This document shows, piece by piece, positions 53,577-62,192 of a stretch of 64,000 nucleotides of DNA. The notes beneath the pieces were generated by a model. It saw only the letters and a list, made by a program, of their open reading frames with translations. It was not told where the DNA came from and made no database searches. Origin of the DNA: Paenibacillus harenae (lineage in GTDB: Bacteria; Bacillota; Bacilli; Paenibacillales; Paenibacillaceae); assembly GCF_030812415.1 (NCBI RefSeq), contig NZ_JAUSST010000008.1, positions 279,550 to 343,549 on the forward strand. Direction: 5' to 3'. Numbering within the stretch: the stretch's first letter is position 1; the number at the start of each line of letters is the position of its first letter. A program made the translations under genes and the position numbers.

Positions 53577-53780
53577 CTATAGCAGTTTCTGCACGTCATC
53601 CTTGCGTTCCGAAGCGGAGGTCGCCTGATCGTCGTCGACGATGCCCCGCGTCGAACTGCGGAACTCGCGGAGCGTATCGCCGAAGGCGCGTCCAAGCAGC
53701 GGAAGCTTGGCCGGACCGAATACGATCAGCGCGATGACGAGAATAATAACCAACCCGGAAACACCGATGTTGTTGAACAT
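53577..53780 (-). CDS. tatA: Twin-arginine translocase subunit TatA
   Basis: 67 residues from ATG 53780 (AAAGGAGA 8 bases upstream; a longer start at 53810 precedes that site). One membrane helix (VSGLVIILVIALIVFG, about 7-22), the hinge FGPAKLP, and the amphipathic helix LGRAFGDTLREFRSST, then a charged tail. TatA forms the translocation pore after TatC recognises the RR signal. Follows tatC in the same operon, 57 bases apart. No TatB, as usual in Bacillales. Confidence 0.95.
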   Translation of the reverse strand: MFNNIGVSGLVIILVIALIVFGPAKLPLLGRAFGDTLREFRSSTRGIVDDDQATSASERKDDVQKLL

Positions 53781-53837
53781 GTGGATCGTCTCCTTTAATT
53801 GCATAGTCATGCATGGGAATGGGTGTTGATGGTACCT

Positions 53838-54569
53838 TTATGTTCCGGACGGGACAGGGGCGATGCGTCTGGAGAATCGCCAAGATACGAGCACGCTGAT
53901 CTCGAAGAGCAGCAGCAACGGTATGGTGACGGATAAGTGGGAGACGAAGTCCGGCGGCGAGATGCACGCTCCGACAACGGCAAGTCCGACATAGGCGTAT
54001 TTGCGTACGCTTCTAAGACGCTGCGGCGTCAGCAGCCCGAGTCTTGTTAGAAACAAGATGATAAGCGGCATCTCGAAAGCGACGCCAAGCGGGAATACGA
54101 CGCTGAACAGAAAGGTGAAGTAACGATCGATGCCGTATGTCTCCACCGCGCCGATGTTCTGGTTCATCTCGATCATGAACTTCAGCATCATCGGGAATAC
54201 CAGAAAGTAGCTGAACGATATGCCCATAAGGAAAAGCACGAACGATACGGGCACATAGGCGAGTGTTCCTCTTGCCTCCGACTCCTTCAGCCCGGGACGC
54301 ACGAACGCCCATGCCTGGTAGAGCAGCACGGGCAGCGTGAACAGCAAGGCGAAGAGGAAGGCGCAGCGCAAGTAAATGAACAAGCCGTCCGTGAACGAGA
54401 ATACATTCCATTCGACAGCGCTTGCCGTAGGGCCCGATTTAATATATCGCAGTATGCCGGGCGACACATACAGGCCTCCGCTCATTGTGACGACGAAGCA
54501 GCCGAGCACGATGAGCAGCCTTTTGCGCAGCTCCGTTAAATGGTTGACCAGATCCTCCTGTACATCCAT
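53838..54569 (-). CDS. tatC: Twin-arginine translocase subunit TatC
   Basis: 243 residues with six membrane segments. LVNHLTELRKRLLIVL near 7-22 is the conserved first cytoplasmic segment with the signal-recognition Glu; FVRPGLKESEARGTLAYVPV near 88-107 is the second conserved block. Receptor for RR signal peptides. The neighbouring gluconate dehydrogenase subunit (50982) and the phosphoesterase at 16341 are likely substrates. In the 293-base gap upstream to 54862 I see only the CDF promoter. Confidence 0.95.
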   Translation of the reverse strand: MDVQEDLVNHLTELRKRLLIVLGCFVVTMSGGLYVSPGILRYIKSGPTASAVEWNVFSFTDGLFIYLRCAFLFALLFTLPVLLYQAWAFVRPGLKESEARGTLAYVPVSFVLFLMGISFSYFLVFPMMLKFMIEMNQNIGAVETYGIDRYFTFLFSVVFPLGVAFEMPLIILFLTRLGLLTPQRLRSVRKYAYVGLAVVGACISPPDFVSHLSVTIPLLLLFEISVLVSWRFSRRIAPVPSGT

Positions 54570-54862
54570 AAGCTCACCCCGCTTTACATGCTTTCTATAG
54601 GAAAATCCGCTATGGCATTTTTTAGGATAACCAGTTCGCTTGCCGTTATGCGCGGATGCGATTCTTATTCGGGCTTCGACAGAAAACGATAGATGTTGCG
54701 TCAGAGCAACAAAGTTAGAGCCTTCAAAGTCTATTGTACGGCCATAAAACTTCTTATTTCCTGCAACACTGTTTCTCTAGACCCACATGAATAGTTGTTT
54801 GTATAATGGATCAGGTGTCGAAGAGAGAGGAAGATAAGGAACGCGGACAGAAGGGGATAGCG

Positions 54863-55789
54863 ATGGAGAAGCCAAGCAGACAAGCGGGAACGGCAGCGAT
54901 ATTAATCAGCCTGATTAGCAATCTGCTTCTGACGGCAATTAAACTGATTGTAGGCGTACTGGCAGGCAGCCAGGTTCTAATAGCGGACGGCATACATAAC
55001 GCAGGGGACGTCATTGCCGCAGCGGCGGCATTAAGCGCGACCGTTATTGCCAAGAAGCCGCAAGATGGGGATCATCCGTACGGACACGGGAAGGCAGAGG
55101 TAATCGGCTCGGCCATCGTTGCGGTTATAATGCTGATCGCGGCGCTGTACATTGGGTATCATTCGGTGGAGTCGATGTTACATCCAGCCGAGGAAGCGAG
55201 TATGATTGCGCTTATTGCGGCATCGATCTCGTTTATTTGGAAGCAATGGCTGTATATGTACTGTATCCGGCTAGGGCGTCGAACGAATAACAAGAGCCTG
55301 CTCGCTACGGCGTACGACCATCTAGCCGACGTGTACGCCTCCATAGCGGCGGTTGTCGGTATCGGAGCGGGTCTGATCGGCGATTTTTACGGCATCTCGT
55401 TCCTCATGTACGGCGATCCGATCGCGGGACTGATCGTAGCGGCCTTAATCTTGAAGCTGGCCGTAGATATGGGGCGCGAGTCTATCGATGTCCTAATGGA
55501 CAAGATGGTCTCTTCGGAAAAGCTTGGGCTGTACGAGGAGCTCGTGTTCTCCGTGGCGGAGGTAAAGCGTATCGATCGGTTACGCGCAAGGGAGCACGGC
55601 CGCTACATTATGATCGACGTTCGCGTGGGCGTGCCCGCGGAGCTTAGCATCCAGGAAGGACATGACGTATCCCGAAAAATCAAAGCGCTCATTATGGAGC
55701 AGCATGACGATGTAGAAGAAGTGTTGATTCACCTTAACCCTTGGTACGAGGAAGAGGGCGAGATGAGGCAGTCACCCCGCTTGAGCTGA
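54863..55789 (+). CDS. Cation diffusion facilitator metal exporter
   Basis: 308 residues from ATG 54863 (AAGGGGAT upstream). An upstream in-frame ATG at 54806 lies inside the -10 box TATAAT (54802-54807), so it cannot be the start. Six membrane segments. Metal-site residues are in ADGIHNAGDV near 40-49 and YDHLADVYAS near 151-160; the first site has Asn-Ala in place of Ser-Val but keeps HxxxD. A cytoplasmic C-terminal domain (RIDRLRAREHGRYIMIDVRV near 234) follows. Exports Zn, Mn, Fe or Co; the ion is not predictable here. Confidence 0.9.
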   Translation: MEKPSRQAGTAAILISLISNLLLTAIKLIVGVLAGSQVLIADGIHNAGDVIAAAAALSATVIAKKPQDGDHPYGHGKAEVIGSAIVAVIMLIAALYIGYHSVESMLHPAEEASMIALIAASISFIWKQWLYMYCIRLGRRTNNKSLLATAYDHLADVYASIAAVVGIGAGLIGDFYGISFLMYGDPIAGLIVAALILKLAVDMGRESIDVLMDKMVSSEKLGLYEELVFSVAEVKRIDRLRAREHGRYIMIDVRVGVPAELSIQEGHDVSRKIKALIMEQHDDVEEVLIHLNPWYEEEGEMRQSPRLS

Positions 55790-55912
55790 TAGCGGGCCGT
55801 GGCTGCTTTTTTTCTCCCCATATCTTCGTGGAAAAAGATGATAGTCAGCCGCATCCGACAGATGGTACGATGATGGCGATCGTATTTCTCGCGGCAAAGG
55901 TTGGGGCTGACA

Positions 55913-56767
55913 ATGGCAGGGACGGCGTTCATACTTGTGCTTTGCTCGGGATTTCTCCATTCGATATGGAACTTATATACGAAGAAAAGCATGAATAAAA
56001 AGGTGTTCCTTTGGTATTGCCAGCTTGTTGCAGTGATTGCGTTATTGCCTTGGGCAATCATCGAATGGGACAACGCCTCTATTAATGCTACGGGATGGTG
56101 GATCATTCTGGCGTCTACCGTTCTTCATGGGCTGTATACACTGCTGCTCGCGGCTGCGTACTCGGCCGGCGATTTATCGCAGGTGTACCCGATTATGCGG
56201 GGGACAAGTCCGCTGCTCGTTCCGCTCATCGGGGTTACGATGCTTGACGAGTCGTTGTCGATATACGGCTGGCTAGGAGTTGCGACAATCGTCGCCGGCA
56301 TTTTGTCGCTTAGCGATATTAAACTGTTGAGACGGAGAGAGATCAACACAGGTTCATGGAAAGCGCCTCTGCTTGCTTTGGCCGTGGGCGTGTGCATTGC
56401 GAGCTATATCGTTGTAGATAAGATGGCTCTTGCTTACGCACCGCCTGTATTGCTGAACGAGATTACGTCGATCGGCAATCTGATTGCGCTCTCGTGGGGG
56501 GCCGTCGCCTCCGGAGGAATGAAGCAGGAGCTTGTTAAGAACGGAAGGACGATGCTGGTAAGCGGCATTATCGCTCCAGGCGGTTATTTGCTGTTTTTAT
56601 TTGCTTTATCGCTTGGTCCCGTCGCTCAGCTCGCTCCGATGAGGGAGATCGGGACGGTGTTCGGATCGGTCATGGGCATCATGATTTTGCGCGAGAAGCA
56701 GGGAGCAAGAAGGATCGCATCGTCGCTCCTTATAACGGCAGGCGTCATTACGCTTGGTTTTAGTTAA
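55913..56767 (+). CDS. EamA/DMT-family transporter
   Basis: 284 residues from ATG 55913; a TTG at 55901 overlaps the G-rich site. Ten membrane segments in two EamA repeats: HSIWNLYTKKSMNKKVFLWY near 17-36, and PIMRGTSPLLVPLIGVTMLD near 86-105 as the repeat end, the second at APMREIGTVFGSVMGIMILR near 239-258. Drug/metabolite exporter of unknown substrate. A short hairpin with a T run (about 55790-55816) may end the CDF transcript. Confidence 0.88.
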   Translation: MAGTAFILVLCSGFLHSIWNLYTKKSMNKKVFLWYCQLVAVIALLPWAIIEWDNASINATGWWIILASTVLHGLYTLLLAAAYSAGDLSQVYPIMRGTSPLLVPLIGVTMLDESLSIYGWLGVATIVAGILSLSDIKLLRRREINTGSWKAPLLALAVGVCIASYIVVDKMALAYAPPVLLNEITSIGNLIALSWGAVASGGMKQELVKNGRTMLVSGIIAPGGYLLFLFALSLGPVAQLAPMREIGTVFGSVMGIMILREKQGARRIASSLLITAGVITLGFS

Positions 56768-56832
56768 ATGAACGTATCGTTAACGAGAGAAGATTATGCG
56801 GCTGCAAGCGTGATGGAATTGCCGCTTCCGTA

Positions 56833-56899
56833 TTGACATTGAAAAAGCAGGTATGGTATATAAAAGAAAGAATTAGCACTCTGATTCATTGAGTGCTAA
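56833..56899 (+). promoter_or_regulatory. htpG promoter with CIRCE element (HrcA operator)
   Basis: TTGACA (56833) and TATATA (56857) with 18 bases between, followed by TTAGCACTC, nine bases, GAGTGCTAA (56873-56899), a perfect CIRCE inverted repeat over and after the start. HrcA with GroEL repression is expected. Confidence 0.95.
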
Positions 56900-56934
56900 A
56901 CGCAGAAGAATGAATGGAAGGGAGCATTACCTTA

Positions 56935-58815
56935 ATGACGAAGATGCAATTTCAAGCCGAATCGAAACGACTGCTGGAGATGATGATTAACTCCATCTAT
57001 ACGCAGCGGGAAATTTTCCTCCGGGAACTGATCTCGAATGCCAGCGATGCGATTGATAAAATGTACTATAAAGCGCTCGCCGACGACGGGCTCGTGTTCA
57101 ACAAAGAAGATTACTTCATTAAAGTAACGGCAGACAAAGAGAGCCGCACCTTGACGATCTCCGACACAGGCATCGGCATGACGAAGGAAGACCTGGAGAA
57201 CAATCTCGGCATCATCGCCAAGAGCGGATCGCTCGCCTTTAAGAAGGAGAACGAAGCGAAGGACGGCCATAACATTATCGGTCAGTTCGGGGTAGGCTTC
57301 TATTCCGCATTCATGGTAGCCGACGAGGTTACGGTTACTTCCCGCGCCCTTGGCAGCGACGAGGCTTTCGTATGGGAATCGACTGGCGCAGACGGCTATA
57401 CGATCGAGACCGGCGAGAAGGCTACGGTCGGTACGGACATTATTTTGAAAATCAAGCAAAACACCGAAGACGACAACTACGACGAATACCTCGAAGAGTA
57501 CCGTCTTCGCTCGATTATTAAGAAGTATTCGGACTTCATTCGCTATCCGATCAAGATGGATGTGAAAGGCTCCCGTCCGAAGGAAGACAGCGAGAACGAG
57601 TTTGAGGAGTATCAAGAAGAGCAGACCGTCAACAGCATGGTGCCGATCTGGCGCCGCAACAAAAACGAGCTGACCGCCGAGGACTACGAGAACTTCTACT
57701 TCGAGAAGCGTTACGGCTTCGACAAGCCGCTTAAGCATATTCATGTGAGCGCGGACGGCGCGGTTGTGTACAATGCGATTCTGTTCATTCCGGAGAACAC
57801 GCCATTCGATTACTATACGAAGGAATACGAGAAAGGACTTGAGCTCTATTCCAACGGCGTACTCATTATGGACAAATGCGCCGACTTGCTGCCGGATTAC
57901 TTCAGCTTCGTCAAAGGCATGGTCGACTCCGAGGATTTGTCTCTGAACATTTCCCGCGAGCTGCTGCAGCATGACCGCCAGTTGAAGCTTATTGCGAAGA
58001 ACATTAAGAATAAGATCAAGAGTCAACTTCAAAGCTTGCTGAAGGAAGAGCGCGAGAAGTATGAGAGCTTCTACAAGTCTTTCGGCAGACAGCTTAAGTT
58101 CGGCGTGTACAATGACTATGGCATGAACAAGGACGATCTGCAGGATTTGCTGCTGTTCTACTCTTCCAAAGAGAAGAAGCAAGTGACGCTGGATGAATAC
58201 GTATCGAGAATGCCGGAGGATCAGAAGTATATATACTATGCTACCGGCCCTTCGATCGAGCGTATCGAGAAGCTTCCGCAAACGGAGCTCGTATCCGACA
58301 AAGGTTATGAAATCCTGTACTTCACCGACGATATCGACGAATTCGCAATCAAGATTATTGCAAAATACAAGGACAAAGAGTTCAAGTCCGTATCGAGCGG
58401 CGATCTGGGCATCGAAGCCGATGCGAAGGACGAGAAGAACGAGGCGGAGGAGAACGACAGCAAGGAGCTGTTCGCCTATATGCAGAGCCTGCTGACGGAC
58501 AAAGTGAAGCAGGTTAAAGCGTCGAAACGTCTGAAATCCCATCCGGTATGCCTGTCCGCCGAGGGCGAGGTTACGATCGAGATGGAGAAGGTTCTTCAAG
58601 CCATGCCTAGCGGCCAGGACGTGAAAGCGGACAAGGTGCTTGAGATTAACGTTAACCATGAAATTTACGGCAAGCTGAAGTCTGCCTTCGCAAGCGACAA
58701 AGAAAAGTTGGGTTTGTACACAAGCCTGCTCTACAACCAAGCGCTTCTCATCGAAGGATTGCCGATCCAAGATCCGGTTGAGTTCACGAACGATATGTGC
58801 AAAATCATGGTGTAA
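56935..58815 (+). CDS. htpG: Molecular chaperone HtpG (Hsp90)
   Basis: 626 residues from ATG 56935; the in-frame ATG 56914 overlaps the GGAAGGGAG ribosome site. N-terminal GHKL ATPase: IFLRELISNASDAIDKM near 28-44, ISDTGIGMTKEDL near 76-88, GQFGVGFYSAFMVAD near 117-131. The middle domain carries NISRELLQHDRQLKLIAKNI near 341-360 with the catalytic Arg, and the C-terminal part the dimerisation helices. ATP-driven folding chaperone of the cytoplasm. The CIRCE element makes it a class I heat-shock gene here, unlike Bacillus subtilis. Confidence 0.97.
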   Translation: MTKMQFQAESKRLLEMMINSIYTQREIFLRELISNASDAIDKMYYKALADDGLVFNKEDYFIKVTADKESRTLTISDTGIGMTKEDLENNLGIIAKSGSLAFKKENEAKDGHNIIGQFGVGFYSAFMVADEVTVTSRALGSDEAFVWESTGADGYTIETGEKATVGTDIILKIKQNTEDDNYDEYLEEYRLRSIIKKYSDFIRYPIKMDVKGSRPKEDSENEFEEYQEEQTVNSMVPIWRRNKNELTAEDYENFYFEKRYGFDKPLKHIHVSADGAVVYNAILFIPENTPFDYYTKEYEKGLELYSNGVLIMDKCADLLPDYFSFVKGMVDSEDLSLNISRELLQHDRQLKLIAKNIKNKIKSQLQSLLKEEREKYESFYKSFGRQLKFGVYNDYGMNKDDLQDLLLFYSSKEKKQVTLDEYVSRMPEDQKYIYYATGPSIERIEKLPQTELVSDKGYEILYFTDDIDEFAIKIIAKYKDKEFKSVSSGDLGIEADAKDEKNEAEENDSKELFAYMQSLLTDKVKQVKASKRLKSHPVCLSAEGEVTIEMEKVLQAMPSGQDVKADKVLEINVNHEIYGKLKSAFASDKEKLGLYTSLLYNQALLIEGLPIQDPVEFTNDMCKIMV

Positions 58816-58827
58816 AATAGGTTGATA

Positions 58828-58872
58828 AAAATACCCCGATCCAAGCCGCATTGGCCAAATCGGGGTATTTGG
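58828..58872. terminator. Bidirectional terminator
   Basis: Outer stem AAATACCCCGAT / ATCGGGGTATTT, inner arms CCAA / TTGG; serves htpG and the convergent membrane protein gene. Confidence 0.85.
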
Positions 58873-58875
58873 CTT

Positions 58876-59811
58876 TTACACAATCGTTGCATCGACCAGC
58901 AGACGTTTGAGCAAGAAGCCGCATGCGGCAGCAATCAGCAGGCTGAACAGAGTGCCGATTAGATAATATTCGGCGAACGCCCTGTTATCGAACATTTTGA
59001 AGCGGGCCAACGTCTTCATTGCTCCAACTAATGCGAGACCGGGGTATACTTCATAAATAACGAATAGACAGATCAGCAGGCGCTCGAGGATGCCGATGTA
59101 CTTGCCTTTTGCCGAATCGTCGGCGGTGTTGTACCACATATATTGAAGTTTAATAGATTCTTTCTTACTATTGTTCTCGTCGTTCACGTCCTTGATGGAC
59201 ATCTCGATTTGTCGTTCAATCGTCATGTCTTCTTTTGCAGGACCTTTAAGGCTTTGATCCGTAAATAAAGAAATGTCCATAAGCGATTCGATAGATGCAG
59301 CGACCTCTGCTTGCGGTCGTTTAATCGGATGAGTGTGGCTGCGTAGTATTTTGCTTACGATTTCCGGCGTAATGACGGTAAGGAAAGCCAAAATCAGCAA
59401 TACGATAGGAATAACCATAGCGTGATTGAGATATAGCTCATTTGCGAATAACATCGTTTTTAATTGTTCAACAAGCTGCCGGAATGTATCGGCTTGCCCA
59501 AGTAGGAATAAGATAACATAGATGATGGCTATTTGAATGATTTGATAGACCGAGTAGTAAAGCAAGGTGTCTTTGTATTTGTGCAGCAGCTTTATATGTA
59601 GGGGGTAATGGATCATTGCGGTAAGCGGGGCAGCTACAAGAAGAAGCCACAAGTTCCCGGCGTCAGCAACATAAGCAACAACGAAAGAGCTCACCGCATA
59701 AAGAATGGCGCGCTGAACCCATTTATACGTGTACCATTTATTGCTGCCATCGTTAAAAAACAACTGACTGAACCAGAAGCAAGCTATGAAGAGGATGAGC
59801 GCCAGATTCAT
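58876..59811 (-). CDS. DUF3307-type membrane protein
   Basis: 311 residues with about seven membrane segments. The first half matches the DUF3307 layout: FSQLFFNDGSNKWYTYKWVQ near 14-33, a pair of helices with HYPLHIKLLHKYKDTLLYYS near 67-86, and helices to about 155. A cytoplasmic loop (about 160-235) is rich in Glu and Lys, then two more helices follow. Function unknown. It overlaps the SatD-like gene by 4 bases (ATGA); this pairing of a SatD-like cytoplasmic protein with a DUF3307 membrane protein recurs in Firmicutes and suggests a two-part system. Confidence 0.75.
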   Translation of the reverse strand: MNLALILFIACFWFSQLFFNDGSNKWYTYKWVQRAILYAVSSFVVAYVADAGNLWLLLVAAPLTAMIHYPLHIKLLHKYKDTLLYYSVYQIIQIAIIYVILFLLGQADTFRQLVEQLKTMLFANELYLNHAMVIPIVLLILAFLTVITPEIVSKILRSHTHPIKRPQAEVAASIESLMDISLFTDQSLKGPAKEDMTIERQIEMSIKDVNDENNSKKESIKLQYMWYNTADDSAKGKYIGILERLLICLFVIYEVYPGLALVGAMKTLARFKMFDNRAFAEYYLIGTLFSLLIAAACGFLLKRLLVDATIV

Positions 59812-60527
59812 TGCTGTTCACCTCGTTCTTTGTTGAGTATAAGCTGTTGTTGGAAGTAGTCGAGCAAGCGGCAAAGGCTGCGTTCGGCGTCAGCAACTAG
59901 ATGATAGTCTGCTCTAGCTAACGTTTTGCTGATATTCACGACAATGTTATTGTCGATGCCCAGCTTTTGCCCGATTTCCGTGTAGTTATTGCTGTCATTG
60001 AGCTCTTCAACGGCTTGTACGATTTCTCTTTGCTTGTCTGTCCGTTTCATTAGCCGTTCGAATAAGAAATAAATGTGAAAGTTAAGCGACTCATAGGGAA
60101 TGGACGACGTTGCCTTGACTTGCCATGAGAACGTCTTGCTTGCCGAATTCGGCGGCTGTATGCGATTCTTTTTGTTCTTTAGGCTGCTTAGGGCGCTGGA
60201 GGCGTGCCAAATGGATGATCCGTTCACCTCATGGGGGTTGTTCAGATCCTCGTCCGTAATGAAGCCTAATCCGACCCCTACATAGAGAGGCGTATTCTTT
60301 TCTTCAGAAAGAATGAACAGTTCCTTTAGCACATGATAGCCATCGGAATAAGTGTTAAGAATGCCGAAGAGTTCGTCCCCGTTACGAACGGAGAAGGGCG
60401 TGATAAGTCGTGATTCGACTTTATTATTGATGATTTCGGTTATCTCTCTTAACTCGTTCTTCTTATCGACTGCCCGCGATGATTTGACATCGGCGATTAT
60501 ACATAGGGCAGATAATGCATCAGGCAT
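59808..60527 (-). CDS. SatD-family protein
   Basis: 239 residues; AAGGAGG 8 bases before ATG 60527. LSALCIIADVKSSRAVDKKN near 5-24 and FSVRNGDELFGIL near 45-57 are the SatD signature, an arrangement reminiscent of a nucleotidyl-cyclase-like fold (GDE near 50). The C-terminal part (NNYTEIGQKLGIDNNIVVNI near 178-197) looks like a helix-turn-helix of the sigma-like kind. SatD was named from the Streptococcus mutans acid-tolerance region; its activity is unknown. The HTH and the three palindromes before the gene suggest it may regulate its own promoter. Confidence 0.75.
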   Translation of the reverse strand: MPDALSALCIIADVKSSRAVDKKNELREITEIINNKVESRLITPFSVRNGDELFGILNTYSDGYHVLKELFILSEEKNTPLYVGVGLGFITDEDLNNPHEVNGSSIWHASSALSSLKNKKNRIQPPNSASKTFSWQVKATSSIPYESLNFHIYFLFERLMKRTDKQREIVQAVEELNDSNNYTEIGQKLGIDNNIVVNISKTLARADYHLVADAERSLCRLLDYFQQQLILNKERGEQQ

Positions 60528-60567
60528 CGTATAAACCTCCTTATCTTATTAACGTATTGTCCTAATA

Positions 60568-60644
60568 TTACCCGAAAATCGGGTAACCTCGCAATATTAC
60601 CCGAAAATCGGGTAACAACCTAAAGTTACCTGAAAACCAGGTAA
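60568..60644. repeat. Three palindromic repeats at 29-bp spacing upstream of the SatD-like gene
   Basis: TTACCCGAAAATCGGGTAA at 60568-60586 and again at 60597-60615, and TTACCTGAAAACCAGGTAA at 60626-60644; each start is exactly 29 bases from the last. The third copy has changed on both arms together (CCG/CGG to CCT/AGG), which keeps the palindrome. The first copy lies in the spacer of a possible minus-strand promoter (TTGCGA, 18 bases, TAATAT). Likely operators. Confidence 0.85.
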
Positions 60645-60743
60645 CCTCTCAGCATTCCTTTGAATAAGGGAACATTTATTTCCTCAATATTCATATACTG
60701 TATGCTAGAATAAGCATGAATCTGATCGAACGAGGCGAGCGGC

Positions 60744-61694
60744 ATGGTAGATAAAATTATTCGTGTGTTCCATATTATTAACGCGATTCAGACCAATCCA
60801 GGGATTACTGCCGCTGATTTAGCGCTGAAATGCAATGTTACGATTCGTACCATATACCGCGATTTGGAGTTGATTGACTTCATTGCACCGCTTACGAACG
60901 ACGGGAGAGGGAAGGGTTATCGTTTTCTAGGCAAATTTTTTATGTATCCGCTGGACTTCTCCGAGGAGGAGTCACTCGTCTTCTCGCTCCTTCCTTCTGT
61001 ACTGGATAAGGAGAAGCTGCCGCCGGGCTTCGATACGGCTTACGACAAAGTAATGGCCACGCATAAGAAAGAGAAGCTGCAGCAGAACAGAATGATGGAG
61101 AGCATTGCCGACCTCATTCAAATGGGTACGCCGGCGTATCGCAAGGAGAGCGCGAACTTGCTGCAGCCGATTCTTCAGGCGGCACTTGAACATCGGTCGA
61201 TCGATACCGTGTATCATGCGCAGTATCGCAACGAAACGACTGAGAGGCGAATAGACCCGTATTATCTCGTGCCGCGCGACCAGCGCTTCTATATGATCGG
61301 ATACTGCCATCTGAAGCAAGATATTCGCACGTTCCGCATCAGTCGATTTATGAAGGCCGAGCTGACCGATTTGAGGTTCGATAAAAGTCGGTTCAATATT
61401 AGAAAATATTTGAAAAATACATGGTCCATCGATCGCGGCGACAAAAATACGGTCTTTAAGGTACGCTTCTCTGCCGAGGTTGCGAGATATATTAAGGAGG
61501 AGGAGCTATTCGTTCAACCCCGCATGAAGGATATGCCGGACGGCTCGCTCCTCTTCGAAGTTACAGTGAATAACGAGAAGGAGTTTATGAAATGGGTGTT
61601 GCAGTACGGACCGGAGGCTGAGATTATGGAGCCGCAATCGGCTAGAGCTGCATTGAAGCGGCAGTTGAACGCATGGACGGATATGTACGAGTAA
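60744..61694 (+). CDS. WYL-domain transcriptional regulator (YafY-like)
   Basis: 316 residues. HTH at the N terminus (IRVFHIINAIQTNPGITAAD then LALKCNVTIRTIYRDLELI, about 5-44), a middle WYL domain (TVYHAQYRNETTERRIDPYY near 154-173, RFYMIGYCHLKQDIRTFRIS near 181-200) and a C-terminal WCX dimerisation part (about 230-316). WYL domains bind nucleic acid or small ligands and many such regulators control stress or defence genes. Divergent from the SatD-like gene; the palindromes lie between the two, so it is another candidate to bind them. Confidence 0.88.
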   Translation: MVDKIIRVFHIINAIQTNPGITAADLALKCNVTIRTIYRDLELIDFIAPLTNDGRGKGYRFLGKFFMYPLDFSEEESLVFSLLPSVLDKEKLPPGFDTAYDKVMATHKKEKLQQNRMMESIADLIQMGTPAYRKESANLLQPILQAALEHRSIDTVYHAQYRNETTERRIDPYYLVPRDQRFYMIGYCHLKQDIRTFRISRFMKAELTDLRFDKSRFNIRKYLKNTWSIDRGDKNTVFKVRFSAEVARYIKEEELFVQPRMKDMPDGSLLFEVTVNNEKEFMKWVLQYGPEAEIMEPQSARAALKRQLNAWTDMYE

Positions 61695-61830
61695 GACATC
61701 ATCGCGAAGAGAAGGCTTCAGCGCTCCGATCGTTTGCAGGTCTCCAAAAAAGGAAATGCTAATATAAGCCAAAGCTGGCGTATGCATTTGCTTGGCGGAA
61801 CACATGCAACCAGAAGGAGGCTGTGCGCTC

Positions 61831-62082
61831 TTGATTGGCATACATCCCGTACATCGCCGTCTCGCGGAGCTCACGCACAAAGCGAAGCTGCTCGGCGGAT
61901 ATCATTTTCTCCTGCAAGATGAGAAGCTGGAGCTTGATCATTGCTTAGCCGTTAATTTTGACCTGGTGTTCAAGCTGGATTGTTTGAAGTCGCTCGCATT
62001 TGTCGCTCACGATAGCGGGGACATGGGATGGCAGCAGGACATCTGTGCCAAGATTGAACAAGTGGAGTCTAAGCTGCTTTGA
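61831..62082 (+). CDS. Hypothetical small protein
   Basis: 83 residues if translation starts at TTG 61831, which has AAGGAGG 10 bases upstream; ATG 61804 is in frame but has no site. I recognise no family. Sequence features: HPVHRRLAELTHKAKLLGGY at the N terminus, a middle acidic part (QDEKLELDHCLAVNFDLVF) and a C-terminal helix DICAKIEQVESKLL. It is flanked by a terminator. Plausible but unproven gene. Confidence 0.45.
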   Translation: MIGIHPVHRRLAELTHKAKLLGGYHFLLQDEKLELDHCLAVNFDLVFKLDCLKSLAFVAHDSGDMGWQQDICAKIEQVESKLL

Positions 62083-62098
62083 TCATAGGCGTAGACAG

Positions 62099-62122
62099 AA
62101 GAGCCCTTAGCGGCTCTTTTTG
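62099..62122 (+). terminator. Terminator
   Basis: Stem AGAGCC / GGCTCT, loop CCTTAGC-type, followed by TTTTT. Confidence 0.85.
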
Positions 62123-62138
62123 GCATGATCGGAAATGA

Positions 62139-62170
62139 GAAAGGCTCTGGCACAGGTGCCGGAGCCTCGG
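62139..62170 (-). terminator. Terminator of the DUF4358 lipoprotein gene
   Basis: Plus-strand arms AGGCTCTGGCAC / GTGCCGGAGCCT, 12 bp with one G-U; on the minus strand TTTCTCATTTCC follows. Confidence 0.8.
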
Positions 62171-62192
62171 GTACAAAGTGATGCCGGTTATC

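Noticed and set aside
54806..54862. ATG 54806 as start of the CDF exporter
   Set aside because: The ATG overlaps the TATAAT -10 box, so it would lie upstream of the transcript start.
56932..58851. 639-codon open frame on the minus strand opposite htpG
   Set aside because: It mirrors the whole of htpG, a gene with full family motifs; long antisense frames arise from codon bias. No ribosome site or family match on the antisense side.
59824..60176. GTTCTTT half-sites inside the SatD-like gene
   Set aside because: Single half-sites within coding sequence; a 7-mer of this kind is expected by chance many times in 64 kb. Only inverted pairs were accepted.
60568..60644. Three-repeat array as a CRISPR remnant
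   Set aside because: Repeats are short palindromes with 10-base spacers and stand in a promoter; no cas genes and spacers too short.
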